Positions 1-10,349 of a stretch of 64,000 nt of DNA are shown piece after piece. The stretch is from Xenopus tropicalis (taxonomy: Eukaryota > Chordata > Amphibia > Anura > Pipidae): NCBI RefSeq assembly GCF_000004195.4, contig NC_030678.2:80140904-80204903 (forward strand), given 5' to 3'. The position numbers were made by a program, and so were the translations under genes. The notes below the pieces were generated by a model. The model was not told the DNA's origin. It did no database searches and was given only the letters and a program-made list of their open reading frames with translations. Each line of letters opens with the position of its first letter. The first letter of the stretch is position 1.

Positions 1-7
1 ACAGATG

Positions 8-448
8 GGGGCAGATTTACTAATCCACAAATCCGAATCCCGAATGGGAAAAAATCAGATTGGAAATGAATATTTTGCGACTTTTTCGTATTTTTTTGTG
101 ATTTTTTTTTGGTGCCGTTGCGACTTTTTCGTCAATTGTCGTGACTTTTACGTAGCCGTTACGACTTGCGCGAAATGTCGCGACTTTTTCGTAGCTGTTA
201 CGACTTGCGCGAATTGTTGCAACTTTTTTGTATTGAGCGCTAGTAAACGGCGGGCAAACCTTTACGATTTTTTCGCGACGGCTACGAAAAAGTCGCGACA
301 ATTCGCGCAAGTCGTAACGGCTACAAAAAAGTCGAGACAATTGAAGAAAAAGTCGCAACGGCGACGAAAAAATTGCAAAATACTGATCATTACGAAAAAA
401 ACGCATTCGGACGCTTTCAATCCGTTCGTGGATTAGTAAATCGGCCCC
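8..448. mobile_element. Palindromic MITE, PIF/Harbinger type
   Basis: The two ends are inverted copies: GGGGCAGATTTACTAATCCA at the left and its near complement, ending GATTAGTAAATCGGCCCC, at the right. The interior is a long imperfect palindrome rich in ACTTTTTCGT-type words. ATG occurs directly outside both ends (5-7 and 449-451), which fits a 3-bp target duplication as made by PIF/Harbinger transposases. It is related to the element at 39720-40248. It is non-autonomous: open frames crossing it come from the palindrome and are not genes. Confidence 0.8.
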
Positions 449-784
449 ATGGTCTTTATGCCTCCAAAACTTTCCTTAAAGGTAGAAATTGGAAAAAAAA
501 CACCTGCTTTGAGGTCGCTGGGAGCAGCATCAAAGGGGTTGGTGAGAAACATGTTAATCATAAGCCACTGGTTGGAGATCACTGCAGTACATACATTAAA
601 AATAATGAATTAATGTATATCGGAAAGTTGCTTTCATTATGCTTAAAACTGTTTTTGAGTGGCGATCTCCTTAATCAATGAATCATTAAACGATCATTAA
701 CTGAATCAATCATTGTTACTGATATATTAGAACTGATTATTCCATAATCATCAGTAGTCATTAATCATCAGTAGTCAATCATTA
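449..784. other. AT-rich stretch, no gene seen
   Basis: No coding signal or known repeat was recognised. Near 742-783 the word ATCATCAGTAGTCA is present twice in tandem, a minor local duplication next to the following element. Confidence 0.5.
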
Positions 785-786
785 TA

Positions 787-1112
787 CAGGTATGGGACCT
801 GTTATCCAGAATGTTCGGGACTTGGGGGTTTCCAGATGGTCTTTCCGTAATTTGGATCTCTACACCCTAAGGCTACTAAAAAAAAACATTTAAAGATGAA
901 ATAAACTCAGTAGGAGTGTTTTGCTTCCAATAAGGATTACTTATATCTTAGTTGGGATGAAGTACAAGGTACTTTTTTGTTATTTTAGCGAAAAGGGAAA
1001 TCATTTTTAGAAATGTGAAGTTTTTTATTAAAATGGAGTCTGTGGTTGATGGCCTTCCTGTAATTCAAAGCTTTCTGGATAATGGGTTTCCAGATAATGG
1101 ACCCCATGCCTG
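787..1112. mobile_element. CAGGTATGGG-type MITE, full length
   Basis: It starts CAGGTATGGGACCTGTTATC and ends with the inverted form CCCCATGCCTG. TA sits on both sides (785-786 and 1113-1114), suggesting a TA target duplication. This is a very abundant Xenopus repeat; other copies or pieces in the window are at 5636, 10137, 13437, 27285, 30294, 30740, 34283 and 58906. No transposase is encoded. Superfamily assignment beyond TA-flanked is inference. Confidence 0.8.
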
Positions 1113-1128
1113 TATATGTCCTGAACAC

Positions 1129-1497
1129 TAATGATGAGCAAATCTGTCCCGTTTCGCTTCGCCGGAAAATTCACGAATCTTTCAAAAGATTTGTGAAACG
1201 GCAAAAATGTTGTGCGGCAAAAAAATGTCGCCTGCGACTTTTCTTTTGACGCCCACAACTATTCTTTTGATGCCCGCGACTTTTCTTTTGACGCCTGTGA
1301 CTATTCTTGCATCAATTTTTGGACACATGACTATTCTTTTGATGTCCGCAACTATTCTTGGAAAATTTTTGGACGCGCAACTATACTTGCGACAATTTTT
1401 GGACGTGTGACTATTCTTGCAACAATTTTTGGATGCACGACTATTCTTGCGACAATTTTTGGATGTGAATCCATGCCTGGTATTTTGCCCATCACTA
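1129..1497. mobile_element. hAT-type MITE (TAGTGATG family) with internal VNTR
   Basis: The termini are TAATGATGAGCAAATCTGTC and the inverted TTTTGCCCATCACTA. The 8 bases CTGAACAC occur exactly on both sides (1121-1128 and 1498-1505), an 8-bp target duplication typical of hAT transposons. Inside, about 1235-1470, is a minisatellite of two interleaved units, a ~21-bp unit with ACTATTCTTTTGATGCC and a ~31-bp unit with CTTGCGACAATTTTTGGA. The repeat keeps some frames open, but they are not genes. Confidence 0.88.
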
Positions 1498-1505
1498 CTG
1501 AACAC

Positions 1506-2726
1506 ATTTTGTCTGGTTATTTTTAATGTGAGGGTGAAACAACAATTATAAAAAAAAATTCCCAGGAATTAGCAGATAATTTATATTTAAGTCTTTAATA
1601 AATATAGATATAAATACAATATTGAAAAAAGGCTTCTTTTTCTTTACAGACCAAGAAGGCAAGATCTCAATAAATGGCTGCAAACAAATAAAACATTGCT
1701 AAATAGGAACGCACATTGTTTCTTCATTTAGTCGGTTATATGTAAGATTTAAAAGACGGAAAAAAAAAGACAGAAAAGAGGAATTACAAATGCTGGCATA
1801 TATCTAAACTTTGATATCATAACAAAGATGATTATAATACACCTTCAACCTTTATAAAAGTAGATATTTTAACAGTAGTATAAAAAGATAATAAAACCAA
1901 TTAACGGTGGGGTGGGCCAAGATTTACCGGAATGAAATGTTAAACAGTGTAACCTTGCCAAATTGCCAAGTTTGGATTGAATCATTTAACTTACAGGGTC
2001 CTGTACTATAACTCATTTTTTTAACTACAGCCTCAGGGATAGAAGCATTAGTAGGCCTTAATATAAATGTCATCATTTTATGTTTGTTAACATTAAGGGG
2101 ACACTGCTCTCTAAAAATTATCCCTCTGAATTTATCAGAAAATTTAAATGGCAATGTCAGAGGGAGGGTAAAAAAAAAAGTCAAAATATAGTAGGTTTTT
2201 ATAATACGTTTTTTTAAACTATGTTTATAAATACTGGAGGAAAATTCATTACCTACCCCCATGTTTCATAAATAACTTAGTTACAACTAAAGATAACATA
2301 TCACAATACAGCATTCTGATTTAGTGTGTTACAAAGAAAAATTGAATTTGTTCTTATGACTTTTTTATTACCTGCAATACTTTGCAATATAGTTCTTTAT
2401 TGGGATAACTCCTGTCAATGTATTCTGTTAACTGAAAGACTAGAAATGACATCCGAGATGAGTGATGAGAGAGAGGTAAAGAACCATTTATTAGGGCCTC
2501 ATGTTTACATTTATACAGTATATATATATATATATACATGCATGGTGCTGACTGGGAACACATGTAAGTGTTCTTAAATACCTACAAACCCACTGCAACA
2601 GTAAAAAGATGAAAGTTTTGATGAAAGCTTTTTATAGACAGATAGGAAAATATAAAAAAAGAAAAAAAACTCAGTTTTTATTGAGTATTTATATTGTATT
2701 TGATGTAATTATTGTCTATTGTTATG
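1506..2726. other. AT-rich DNA, no gene seen
   Basis: Only short frames without recognisable domains. There are homopolymer A/T runs and a short TA array at 2518-2537. No repeat family was recognised. Confidence 0.45.
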
Positions 2727-3054
2727 TAGCGATGAGTGAATCTGTCCTATTTTGCTCCACTGGAAATTTCGCCTAACTGCTGAAAAATTCAAATAGACAA
2801 CTTTTTATGCATAACATTTTTATGCGTGACAAATTTTTACGCGGGTGTAATTTTTAATGTGCAACTTTTTTTTTTTACTCCAAATGCATTAAAGTCAGTG
2901 GGCATTTTTTCTCACTCCAAATGCATTAAAGTCAATGGGCGGTTTTTTTTTTTGTGTCAACTTTTTTTGCCGCAGTTTCACGAAAATTTGCAGATGGCAG
3001 AATGCTTAATTTTGCTGAGAATCCATGCTTTGTGAAAAAATTTGCTCATCACTA
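2727..3054. mobile_element. hAT-type MITE (TAGTGATG family)
   Basis: It starts TAGCGATGAGTGAATCTGTC and ends GCTCATCACTA. TTGTTATG flanks both ends exactly (2719-2726 and 3055-3062), an 8-bp duplication. The inside has a direct repeat around CCAAATGCATTAAAGTCA (near 2880 and 2917). It lacks the large VNTR seen in the copies at 1129 and 7244. Confidence 0.88.
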
Positions 3055-3228
3055 TTGTTATGGTTTTCACTCTTTCTCAGTTACAACAATTGCAAATTGA
3101 GTGCCCTAATTCAGAAAACCGAGCATGAATCTTTACAGTTAAAGGAGAAGTCATAGGTAAACCACTGGGGGTTTTCATTATGTTGGACACCCTTCAGTGA
3201 GTCAGATATCTAGGCTTGCACCCAGACC

Positions 3229-3833
3229 ATACCTCCCAACATTTTGAAAATGGAAAGAGAGACAAAAAGAAATGCTGTGCAGCTAACGTTTTTAACCACA
3301 CCCCCTAAATACCACTCCCATTAGACTAAATTTAGCAGTTTATTTAAAGTTTGAACACATTTCTGGAGGGTTTTGGATTCTTGTTTTATGTGTTGAGTTT
3401 TGTTAAAAAAGCTAAATTTGTCCTTTAAGCTGCAAGTCTACAAGAGACCTGTTTAGCTTATTAGTTACAATTTCTTCTCATTACAGGTGTGGCTTGTTAA
3501 CTTTCTGGGCTCTCTGCCAAAAGCCCACTTATTTAATAAATGTGAGAAACAATGTATCTAAGTCCAGGTGAAGCTCATTAAGATTTCAGGGCTCTCTGCC
3601 AAAAGCTACTTTTAATTAAGTTTGAAAAACATTTGTATCTAAGTGCTGGTGAAGCTTGTTTAACTTTCTGGGCTCTCTGCCAAAGGCTTCTTTTTAATTA
3701 AGTTTTTATCTTTTTTAGTGTTCAGTGCAGGAGATCAAAGGGAATGAAGGACTTTTCAGTAAGAATCCAGGACTGCGGGTTGAGCTGTCAGAAAAGGGAC
3801 TGTCCTGCAAAAATCGGGACAGTTGGGAGCTAT
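3229..3833. mobile_element. ATACCTCCCAAC-type MITE, probably hAT, with triplicated core
   Basis: The termini are inverted: ATACCTCCCAAC at the left and GTTGGGAGCTAT at the right. The flanks CCCAGACC (3221-3228) and GCCAGACC (3834-3841) match at 7 of 8 positions, pointing to an 8-bp hAT-type duplication. Internally, GGCTCTCTGCCAAA recurs near 3509, 3591 and 3672, giving three copies of a unit of about 82 bp. No transposase is visible. Confidence 0.75.
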
Positions 3834-4003
3834 GCCAGACCAGTGCACATCTTTCTTTAAAAATTACAGCTTAGGTACTTTCTTAAAGAGTGTTGCTTTA
3901 CCACCTTTCTTTTGATTACTAAAGTAATCTGCGCCTATCTGGACAAACATATTCAACAGGCCCAAAATGGTGACACGGCATGCTTCAAGTACTTTGAATC
4001 ATA

Positions 4004-4385
4004 CGCTCACCTAAAGGAACACCTGTTAATGCAATTATCCAATCAACCAATCACATGGCAGTTGCTTCAATGCATTTAGGGGTGTGGTCCTGGTCAAGAC
4101 AATCTCCTGAACTCCAAACTGAATGTCAGAATGGGACAGAAAGGTGATTTAAGCAATTTTGAGCGTAGCATGGTTGTTGGTGCCAGACGGGCCGGTCTGA
4201 GTATTTCACAATCTGCTCAGTTACTGGGATTTTCACGCACAACCATTTCTAGGGTTTACAAAGAATGGTGTGAAAAGGGATAAAAATCCAGTATGCTGCA
4301 GTCCTGTGGGCGAAAATGCCTTGTTGATGCTAGAGGTCAGAGAAGGGTATTAGTATGGTCTTCCTAATAATCCTTTAGGTGAGTG
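4004..4385 (+). mobile_element. Internally deleted Tc1-like transposon
   Basis: The inverted ends CGCTCACCTAAAGGA and CCTTTAGGTGAGTG are bounded by TA (4002-4003 and 4386-4387). Only the first part of the transposase remains. The DDE catalytic region is absent, because sequence jumps from the early coding region (near 4345) almost directly into the right terminus. This looks like a deletion derivative that still carries both ends. Confidence 0.88.
4131..4283 (+). pseudogene. Tc1-like transposase N-terminal fragment
   Basis: The ATG at 4131 opens a 50-residue frame beginning MGQKGDLSNFERSMVVGARR and containing SISQSAQLLGFSRTTISRVY, the helix-turn-helix DNA-binding part of Tc1/mariner transposases of the type common in fish and frogs. 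The frame ends at TAA 4281-4283. A complete Tc1 transposase is about 340 residues, so the second DNA-binding helix set and the whole DDE domain are missing. It can only be a decayed fragment; if translated it would at most bind DNA. Confidence 0.88.
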
Positions 4386-4387
4386 TA

Positions 4388-5635
4388 TATCCATGTGATT
4401 TTCATGAAAGACATTCATCAGCCTGGGAATCAAGGACAGTGATTTTATTCACTGGGGCTGTCTATATGATCAGTGGTTTAGCCATTACTTCTCCTTTAAT
4501 GACTCATTCATATATCATATACACATACCAATGGCGCAAGTGTTTGATATTGCAAGGATTGTTAAAAACAGGAAGGAAAAACATCCTGCTGCATATTTTC
4601 TGTGTCTGTCATGTACAATGTAATGGGTTGTTAGTAATTTATCCATTGTACAAAAGTGGTTTAATAGCTAGGTCATTTTATTAGAAAACATATAGTTGTG
4701 GCCTCTCTAGCTTAAGAACATAGCACTTGTGCAATGACAGCAAACCACAGGGCAGACTAAATGAAAACAAGAGTGCGCTACTTTGTATGATTATATTATG
4801 ATAATCCTTTTTCAGCCAGAGGGGCCTTCATATCAGTTCTCTTCTAGTGACAGCAAGGGTTACATTTCCTGAAACTACCTGCTCACCTAACAGGTACATA
4901 CAGGTCTGCAGCCTGATATGAAAAGCCTGTTTGGGCACATATACCAGTGATCTAATGCTGCTGCCAATCCCACACCCATAACTGTCAATAAAAGCGCACC
5001 AAAGGCTCAGTAATCTTAGCCCAGAACTCCAGGAATATCTGCACTGCAGTTGTTCTGATTTGCTGTAAGTGTATTAGAAGAATGGAGAACACCCTATAGC
5101 AGAAATGAATTAAGTCTTAAATTGCAAGATTATTGGAAATTAATTTAGATTTTTTTTCTCTCAGTGGCACTGTTGTGCCATTACAAATATATAAAATAAA
5201 AACACGTTCAAATGTATTTCCTGCCAGTAATATTCAACTGAGACTGAATAAGTAAGAATTTGTGCACACCTTTATAATTCCATCAAAATGACTACACAAT
5301 AATACATGAATAAATAATGTTAGATGCTATATGAAGGTGTCCTGATCTCATCATACAAATTTAGCATTTGACACTACAATTTATTTAATTTACTTATTAT
5401 AAGCAAATTGTCTCCTTAGTAACAAACTACATCATTGCCCTTTCAAATATGTTAAAAGCTGGACTTTACCTCTGGAAACAAAATAATTGTACTAATGATT
5501 TTGTTTCCAGCTGGGGCCTTAATTACACACAACTAGATTTTTTTTCCTATTAAATAAATGTTTTTCAAATACAGAACAGCATTTTGAATGTTTCCCCTGT
5601 TTCAGGTTTTTCTCAGATATGTCAGATTTTCATAA
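4388..5635. other. No gene or recognised repeat
   Basis: The longest frame is about 100 codons near 4379-4684 and has no recognisable domain. Composition is plain AT-rich vertebrate non-coding DNA. Confidence 0.45.
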
Positions 5636-5875
5636 CAGGTATGAGTTCCCTTATACAGAACCCCCATTATTTAGGGGAAAGCCATCTCCTATTTAGATTT
5701 TAAAAAATATTTTCCTTTTCCTATGTCATAATAAAACAGTACCTTGTACTTGATGGTAACTAAGCAGCATGAATCCATATTGGTGGCAAAACAGTCCTAT
5801 TGGGTTTGTTTAATGTTTAAATGATTTTTAGCAGACTTACAGTAAGGATCTAAATTATGAAAATATCCCTTAAAA
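5636..5875. mobile_element. CAGGTATGGG-type MITE, right end lost
   Basis: It starts CAGGTATGAGTTCCCTTATA and includes the family words ACAGTACCTTGTACTTGAT and CAGTCCTATTGGGTTTGTTT. The right terminus is absent; the sequence runs into a T2-like repeat. Confidence 0.75.
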
Positions 5876-5904
5876 TTACCCACAGTGAAGCATTTTTTCC
5901 CCAT

Positions 5905-6838
5905 AAAAAATTTTGTATGGTGTACTTATTATTTCTAAATTACACTCACTTTACCATTTACCGTATTTTTCGGACCATAAGACGCACCGGACCATAAGAC
6001 GCACCAGTTTTTAGAGAAGGGAAATGAAGAAAAAAAGATTCTGAAACAAATAGTGTCCTAAAATATTTTATGTGCATTAAAACCCAACCTGTACCAGCAG
6101 CACCGAACATATTGCCCCCCACCTGTACCAGCAGCACCCAACATATTGCCCCCATCTGTACCAGCATATAGCCTACAGATATACCGGTACTTTAAGAAAA
6201 GGTTTTTTACTTGCCCGTGTGGTCTCCGTGCAGGGCCCTCCTCTATTTACCGGCGCTTAGCTCTGGCGCTATGCGTATGGGCATGCGCGTCATTGTGCAT
6301 GCGCACAGCTCCAGAGCTAAGCGCCGGTAAATAGAGGAGGGCCCTGCACGGAGACCACACGGGCAAGTAAAAACATTTTTTTAAAGTATATCTGTAGGCT
6401 ATATTCGGACCATAAGACGCAGGGACTTTTTCCCCCCACTTCTGGGGGAAAAAAAGTGCGTCTTAGGGTCCGAAAAATACGGTACTATGTTATTCTTTAG
6501 TCAACAAATGTATTTTTTTAGTAATATTAATATTGTTGTGTAGGCAGCCATCTCAGTGCATTGTGCCTGAGTCTGAGCTTTCAGAAAGAGCCAGTGCTAC
6601 ACATTAGAACTGCTTTCAGATAACCTATTGTTTCTCCTACTCCCATGTAACCGAAGGAGTCCCAAGCCGGACTTGGATTTCTCACTATTGAGTGCTATTC
6701 TGACATCTACGAGGAGCTGCTATCTTGCTACCTTCCCATTGTTCTGGGAGGGGGTAATATCACTACAACTTGCAGCTCAGCAATAAAGTGTGACTGAAGT
6801 CAGAGCACAGGTCACATAGAAGTGGAACCCTGGAAAAT
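5905..6838. mobile_element. T2-like repeat split by a younger insertion
   Basis: Sequence on the two sides of 5961-6482 together aligns with 26640-27060: shared words include TTATTTCTAAATTACA, TAGGCAGCCATCTCAGTGCA and CCCAAGCCGGACTTGGATTT. The copy at 26617 has TTAA ends; here the ends are decayed. The insertion at 5961-6482 is therefore younger than this repeat. Confidence 0.75.
5961..6482. mobile_element. TA-flanked palindromic MITE (CCGTATTTTTCGGACC)
   Basis: Ends are CCGTATTTTTCGGACCATAA and its complement at 6463-6482, with TA outside both (5959-5960 and 6483-6484). Two long arms, about 6168-6285 and 6288-6402, are almost perfect complements around GCATGCGC. The left side also has an unpaired segment (6002-6165) containing three copies of a ~32-bp unit with CTGTACCAGCAGCACC. 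It is non-autonomous. TA flanks suggest a Tc1/mariner-like mobiliser, but that is inference. Confidence 0.8.
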
Positions 6839-7243
6839 TAAGTGTATGACTAGCCCCATGTGAAATTTCGAAATTAAATATTAAAAAAATCTGGATTTCA
6901 ATGCAGGATCCTGCTGAAGAAGCTCTATTAACTTATGCATTTTGAAATAAACATGTTTTCCCATGACAGTATTTCTTTACGTGTAATTGCAGTAGTACCG
7001 AAGGTGTGCCCAATGCATCAAATCAAATGCAATTATGCATGCAGTGTTAGAAAATCAGATGCACTTTTTGGCTAAAGTTTTCAGAGTTGGAATTGCATCA
7101 TTTATGGCACTCGGCATTAAAATAATGTTTGAGTGTGAGTCATCTGGTACAAGCCTGCTGTGCCTATTGATGCTGTGGGAGCCTTGGAATTACTGCCACA
7201 TTCAGGATGGCAGTAGCTCCAGGGTTTTTACGGTGCTTAGCAC
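6839..7243. other. No gene seen
   Basis: A 180-codon frame crossing 7035-7583 runs partly through this segment and then into the VNTR of the next element; it has no domain and owes its length to the repeat. Nothing else was recognised. Confidence 0.45.
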
Positions 7244-7640
7244 TAGTGATGGGCAAAAAAATTTGGCAGGCATGGATTCGCTGAGAATTTCCTTGTTTCG
7301 CCATTGGCAGATTTTTTTCCGAAACACCCAACAAAATTCGCCATGGAAAAATTCGCTGCACGTTCAAAATGTGATGCCCCGTGCCAAAAGAACTATCGCC
7401 CGCATCAAAACAATTATCTTGCTTGGCAAAAGATTATCTCTCGTCAAAAGAATTGTGTCTCATCAAAAGAAAGTCTCGAGCGTCAAAAGAATTTTCTCGA
7501 GCACCAAAAGAATTGTTGGGCGTCAAACAGAATTGTCCCTCTCATCAAAAGAATTGTCTCATGTCAAAAGAATTGTTGCATGACAATTTCGCCGTTCCGC
7601 GAATCTTTTGAAAGATTCGCAAATTTTTCGGCATCCCAAG
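7244..7640. mobile_element. hAT-type MITE (TAGTGATG family), one end decayed, VNTR inside
   Basis: The left end TAGTGATGGGCAAAAAAATT and the following CAGGCATGGATTCGCTG match the family. The right end should read like CAGATTCGCTCATCACTA but is replaced by unrelated sequence after GAAAGATTCGCAAATTTTTC, so no duplication can be paired with CTTAGCAC at 7236-7243. Between 7384 and 7585 there are ten units of about 20 bp centred on TCAAAAGAATTGT. Confidence 0.78.
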
Positions 7641-7649
7641 GTAATGCAA

Positions 7650-8183
7650 ATCGAACAGACAGAGAAAACTTTGTTTTAACAACTTACTGATTTATCAGTA
7701 ACCCCCTCAACACACACATATATATATATATATTTACAAGATAGGTTCAGGTTCCCCTTACCTTATACTAGGCTGAAAGATGTATTGATCCATTAGCATC
7801 CAGCCATAGTTTTAGGAGTATCAAGAACAGTAAATAAGCGTTCCTACCAAAACTTACACCCCATGACATTAATGTACTGTACCTGCTCACTAATATCCAG
7901 TCAGTGAAGTTTACTGCAGCTCACATTAAAGCAAGTTTTGTTTCTCCTCATATCCTTCTTTTCAAATTGTGTTCAGATAGAACTACAAAAAATAGCTAGT
8001 ACCTTTATTGGAGCTTAATTGTGCTATTAGCCTTAAAAGTAATTGCAGTTCCAGTCTGTCAGGCTGTCACATCTGTGAACTATGATGGAGCACTTTTTGG
8101 AAGAACAACTCAAATACAACAACTTAAATACAGTCACAAGAGGAACACCACTTGTTTTAGCCTTAGTTGCCCACTAAAAACCC
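7650..8183. other. No gene seen; short TA array
   Basis: A CA/TA run lies at about 7712-7733. The remainder shows no repeat or coding feature I recognise. Confidence 0.45.
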
Positions 8184-8191
8184 TCTTTACT

Positions 8192-8663
8192 ATGGGGTGC
8201 CGTTTGTCCAAAGTACATTTTGTCTATAAAAATACATTCTATATACAAAAAGCAATCCCCAGTAGTTTGTTGATAGAATGATTTTTGTGCTATAGAATCT
8301 TCCTTTTTGTAACAAGCATCTATTTTGTCATAAAATCTAGCTTGGAATAAGCTAGTCAGTTACACCATTATATATTTTGTGCAAAGTTTTGTTTTACATA
8401 ATTAATTCTGTAAAAAACTTGTTCTGCTGTATGGATGTTATACATTTGTGAGACAGAATGCTTGTTAAAATTTACATAATGGAGTTTGTAATATAATTAT
8501 ATTCTTTTGTGCATAAAATGGATTATTTTTGCAGAACTATGTCTTTTGTATATTTGTAACCAGTGTATATGGCCACACATTTATTCTGTGTCCTGGGGAT
8601 TGTCCTTTGTTTATAGAATGTATTTATGTAGACAAAATGTACTTTGGACAAACGGCACCCCAT
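8192..8663. mobile_element. Palindromic MITE, probably hAT type
   Basis: The left arm ATGGGGTGCCGTTTGTCCAA and the right arm ending TTGGACAAACGGCACCCCAT are complementary for about 80 bp. The flanks TCTTTACT (8184-8191) and ACTTTACT (8664-8671) agree at 7 of 8 positions. The centre is AT-rich and non-coding. Confidence 0.75.
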
Positions 8664-8671
8664 ACTTTACT

Positions 8672-9235
8672 GGCACTAGCTGTATATTTGTCTTTTTTAT
8701 TTAAAGATCTTAACTATGTTTGCAAGCCACCAGTTTTAAAAAAATCACGTACAAGTACAAAGTAAATATATAGCACCTTAATCTATGGCCGGTTACAGTT
8801 TATTATATAATGACCTATGTAACCACTGCATTTGCTCCTAGATCTCACTAAAATCTTTTTGGAAACAAAAAAAAAGAAGAATGACTGGATGGATTTCTGT
8901 TCCAAGCGTAAAATTAATAACCCATCAACAAGATGGGAGCCTACGCCCAAAACCAAAGCAATTAAATCATTTTACACCTTGATAATTTCCCTGAGGTATT
9001 ATACCAACCCTAAAAAGCCTGCAAGGAAGATAAGAGGGTAAACAACAAACATAGATTTAATAAATCACATGGGTTGGCCTTGATTTGAGGTCAACAAGAT
9101 CAGATTTTATAAAAAAAAATTACTTAAAATACCAGCCAAACAGGAGTAAATGTTTCAACTAGTCTTTCATAAAAGAGAGGAACTTCTAATAAAATGATCT
9201 CACTATCTATATTGAGCAAATGCATCATTTCCATT
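8672..9235. other. No gene or recognised repeat
   Basis: AT-rich sequence with short frames only. Confidence 0.4.
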
Positions 9236-9354
9236 TTTTTCTAATGGGAAAGACAAATAACAGCATGTAAAAAATTGTCTCACATACGTTAAATTTGTCT
9301 GCAGTTTTGCAAATTTTCTGGTGAAGTGAAAATGGACAGATTCGCTCATCACTA
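9236..9354. mobile_element. hAT-type MITE (TAGTGATG family), one end only
   Basis: The right terminus ACAGATTCGCTCATCACTA is intact to 9354. The left terminus is not present; the 5' limit given is approximate. Confidence 0.65.
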
Positions 9355-9969
9355 GCCATGATATTTTATTAAGTAAAAACTCCTAAAAAAAGACCACTCC
9401 TCTTTTAATAACAATGTATAGATCCGCTTTTGGCTTTTTTCTAAACTGTTTTTCTAAACTTGCAAAGTAACTGATATCTGACACTGCAAGGTGTAAAGTG
9501 CACAGCTTTCATTCCACATGTGTCATGAAGTATTTTATTGTGATTGTGGAATCTAATACTTTGCAGATACTTATGAGACAATTATATATATTGAAAAGCA
9601 ATCTAGGTCAGGCTGTTCCTTTGTGGTTTGACACTTCCCAGACTAACCTCCTTATCACTTGCATCGTATATGACAAGTATTTCATTCAGTCACAGGTTTC
9701 AGTCTGGATCCCAGCTAATTCCACAGTTGTTACTAACAGTATTAGTGCACTCTAGTGGCTCTTACGCTACTTAATGTTGGTTACACTCACAAGGATTACA
9801 TGAGTATGCTTACAATACCTTTATGCTAGAGCAAAATATACTAGTGTGAGGACTATGGATTGATAAACAAATAAATAGTAAAACAAATAGTAAAAATGCC
9901 ATTAAAACATGTTTCAACTTCTAAATAAAGGCATGGCCCTTGTTTTTCATTCCATCTTTAGGTATGTTC

Positions 9970-10129
9970 TTAAAGGGATACTAAACTGGTAAATTATCCT
10001 GTCCCAGGGGTGGAATTTTATGTTCCAACAATATCCAGCTTCAAAAAATTCTATATTTTAAAATTGGTGTTGTTTCTTTTGCCTTACAAATCTTCATTGT
10101 CCCTGTCACTCAGCTAATTAATTAAAAAG
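9970..10129. mobile_element. T2-type MITE fragment, left end
   Basis: It begins TTAAAGGGATACTAAACTGG, the TTAAAGG signature of T2 family MITEs. No matching right end is found before the next repeat starts. Confidence 0.55.
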
Positions 10130-10136
10130 ATTTTGG

Positions 10137-10345
10137 TTCACCATACTTTAAAGCTACTAAAAATCATCTAAACATTAAATGAACCCTATATAGGATTGTA
10201 TTGCCTTCAACAAGGATACATTAGTAGTTGAAGTTAGTATCAAATACAATTATTATTATTGAAAAATAGAAAATATTTTTTTAAATTGACTCAATGGAGA
10301 ATGGCCCAGAATTCAGAGATTTCTTTATAACGAGTCCCATTCCTG
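10137..10345. mobile_element. CAGGTATGGG-type MITE, 5' truncated
   Basis: It ends GTCCCATTCCTG followed by TA, and contains the family words AAAGCTACTAAAAATCATCT and AGGATTGTATTGCCTTCAAC. A 108-codon frame overlapping this end (10294-10620) is not a gene: its start lies in the repeat and it has no domain. Confidence 0.65.
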
Positions 10346-10349
10346 TATA

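Noticed and set aside
5..436. 143-codon plus frame and 128-codon minus frame
   Set aside because: Both lie in a palindromic MITE; the two proteins mirror each other because the arms are inverted copies.
1182..1526. Repetitive open frames on both strands
   Set aside because: Produced by a VNTR whose units are close to a multiple of three; no domain, and the element has MITE structure.
7035..7690. 182- and 128-codon frames with repeated KRIV / QKN words
   Set aside because: The repeats come from the ~20-bp array in a hAT MITE.
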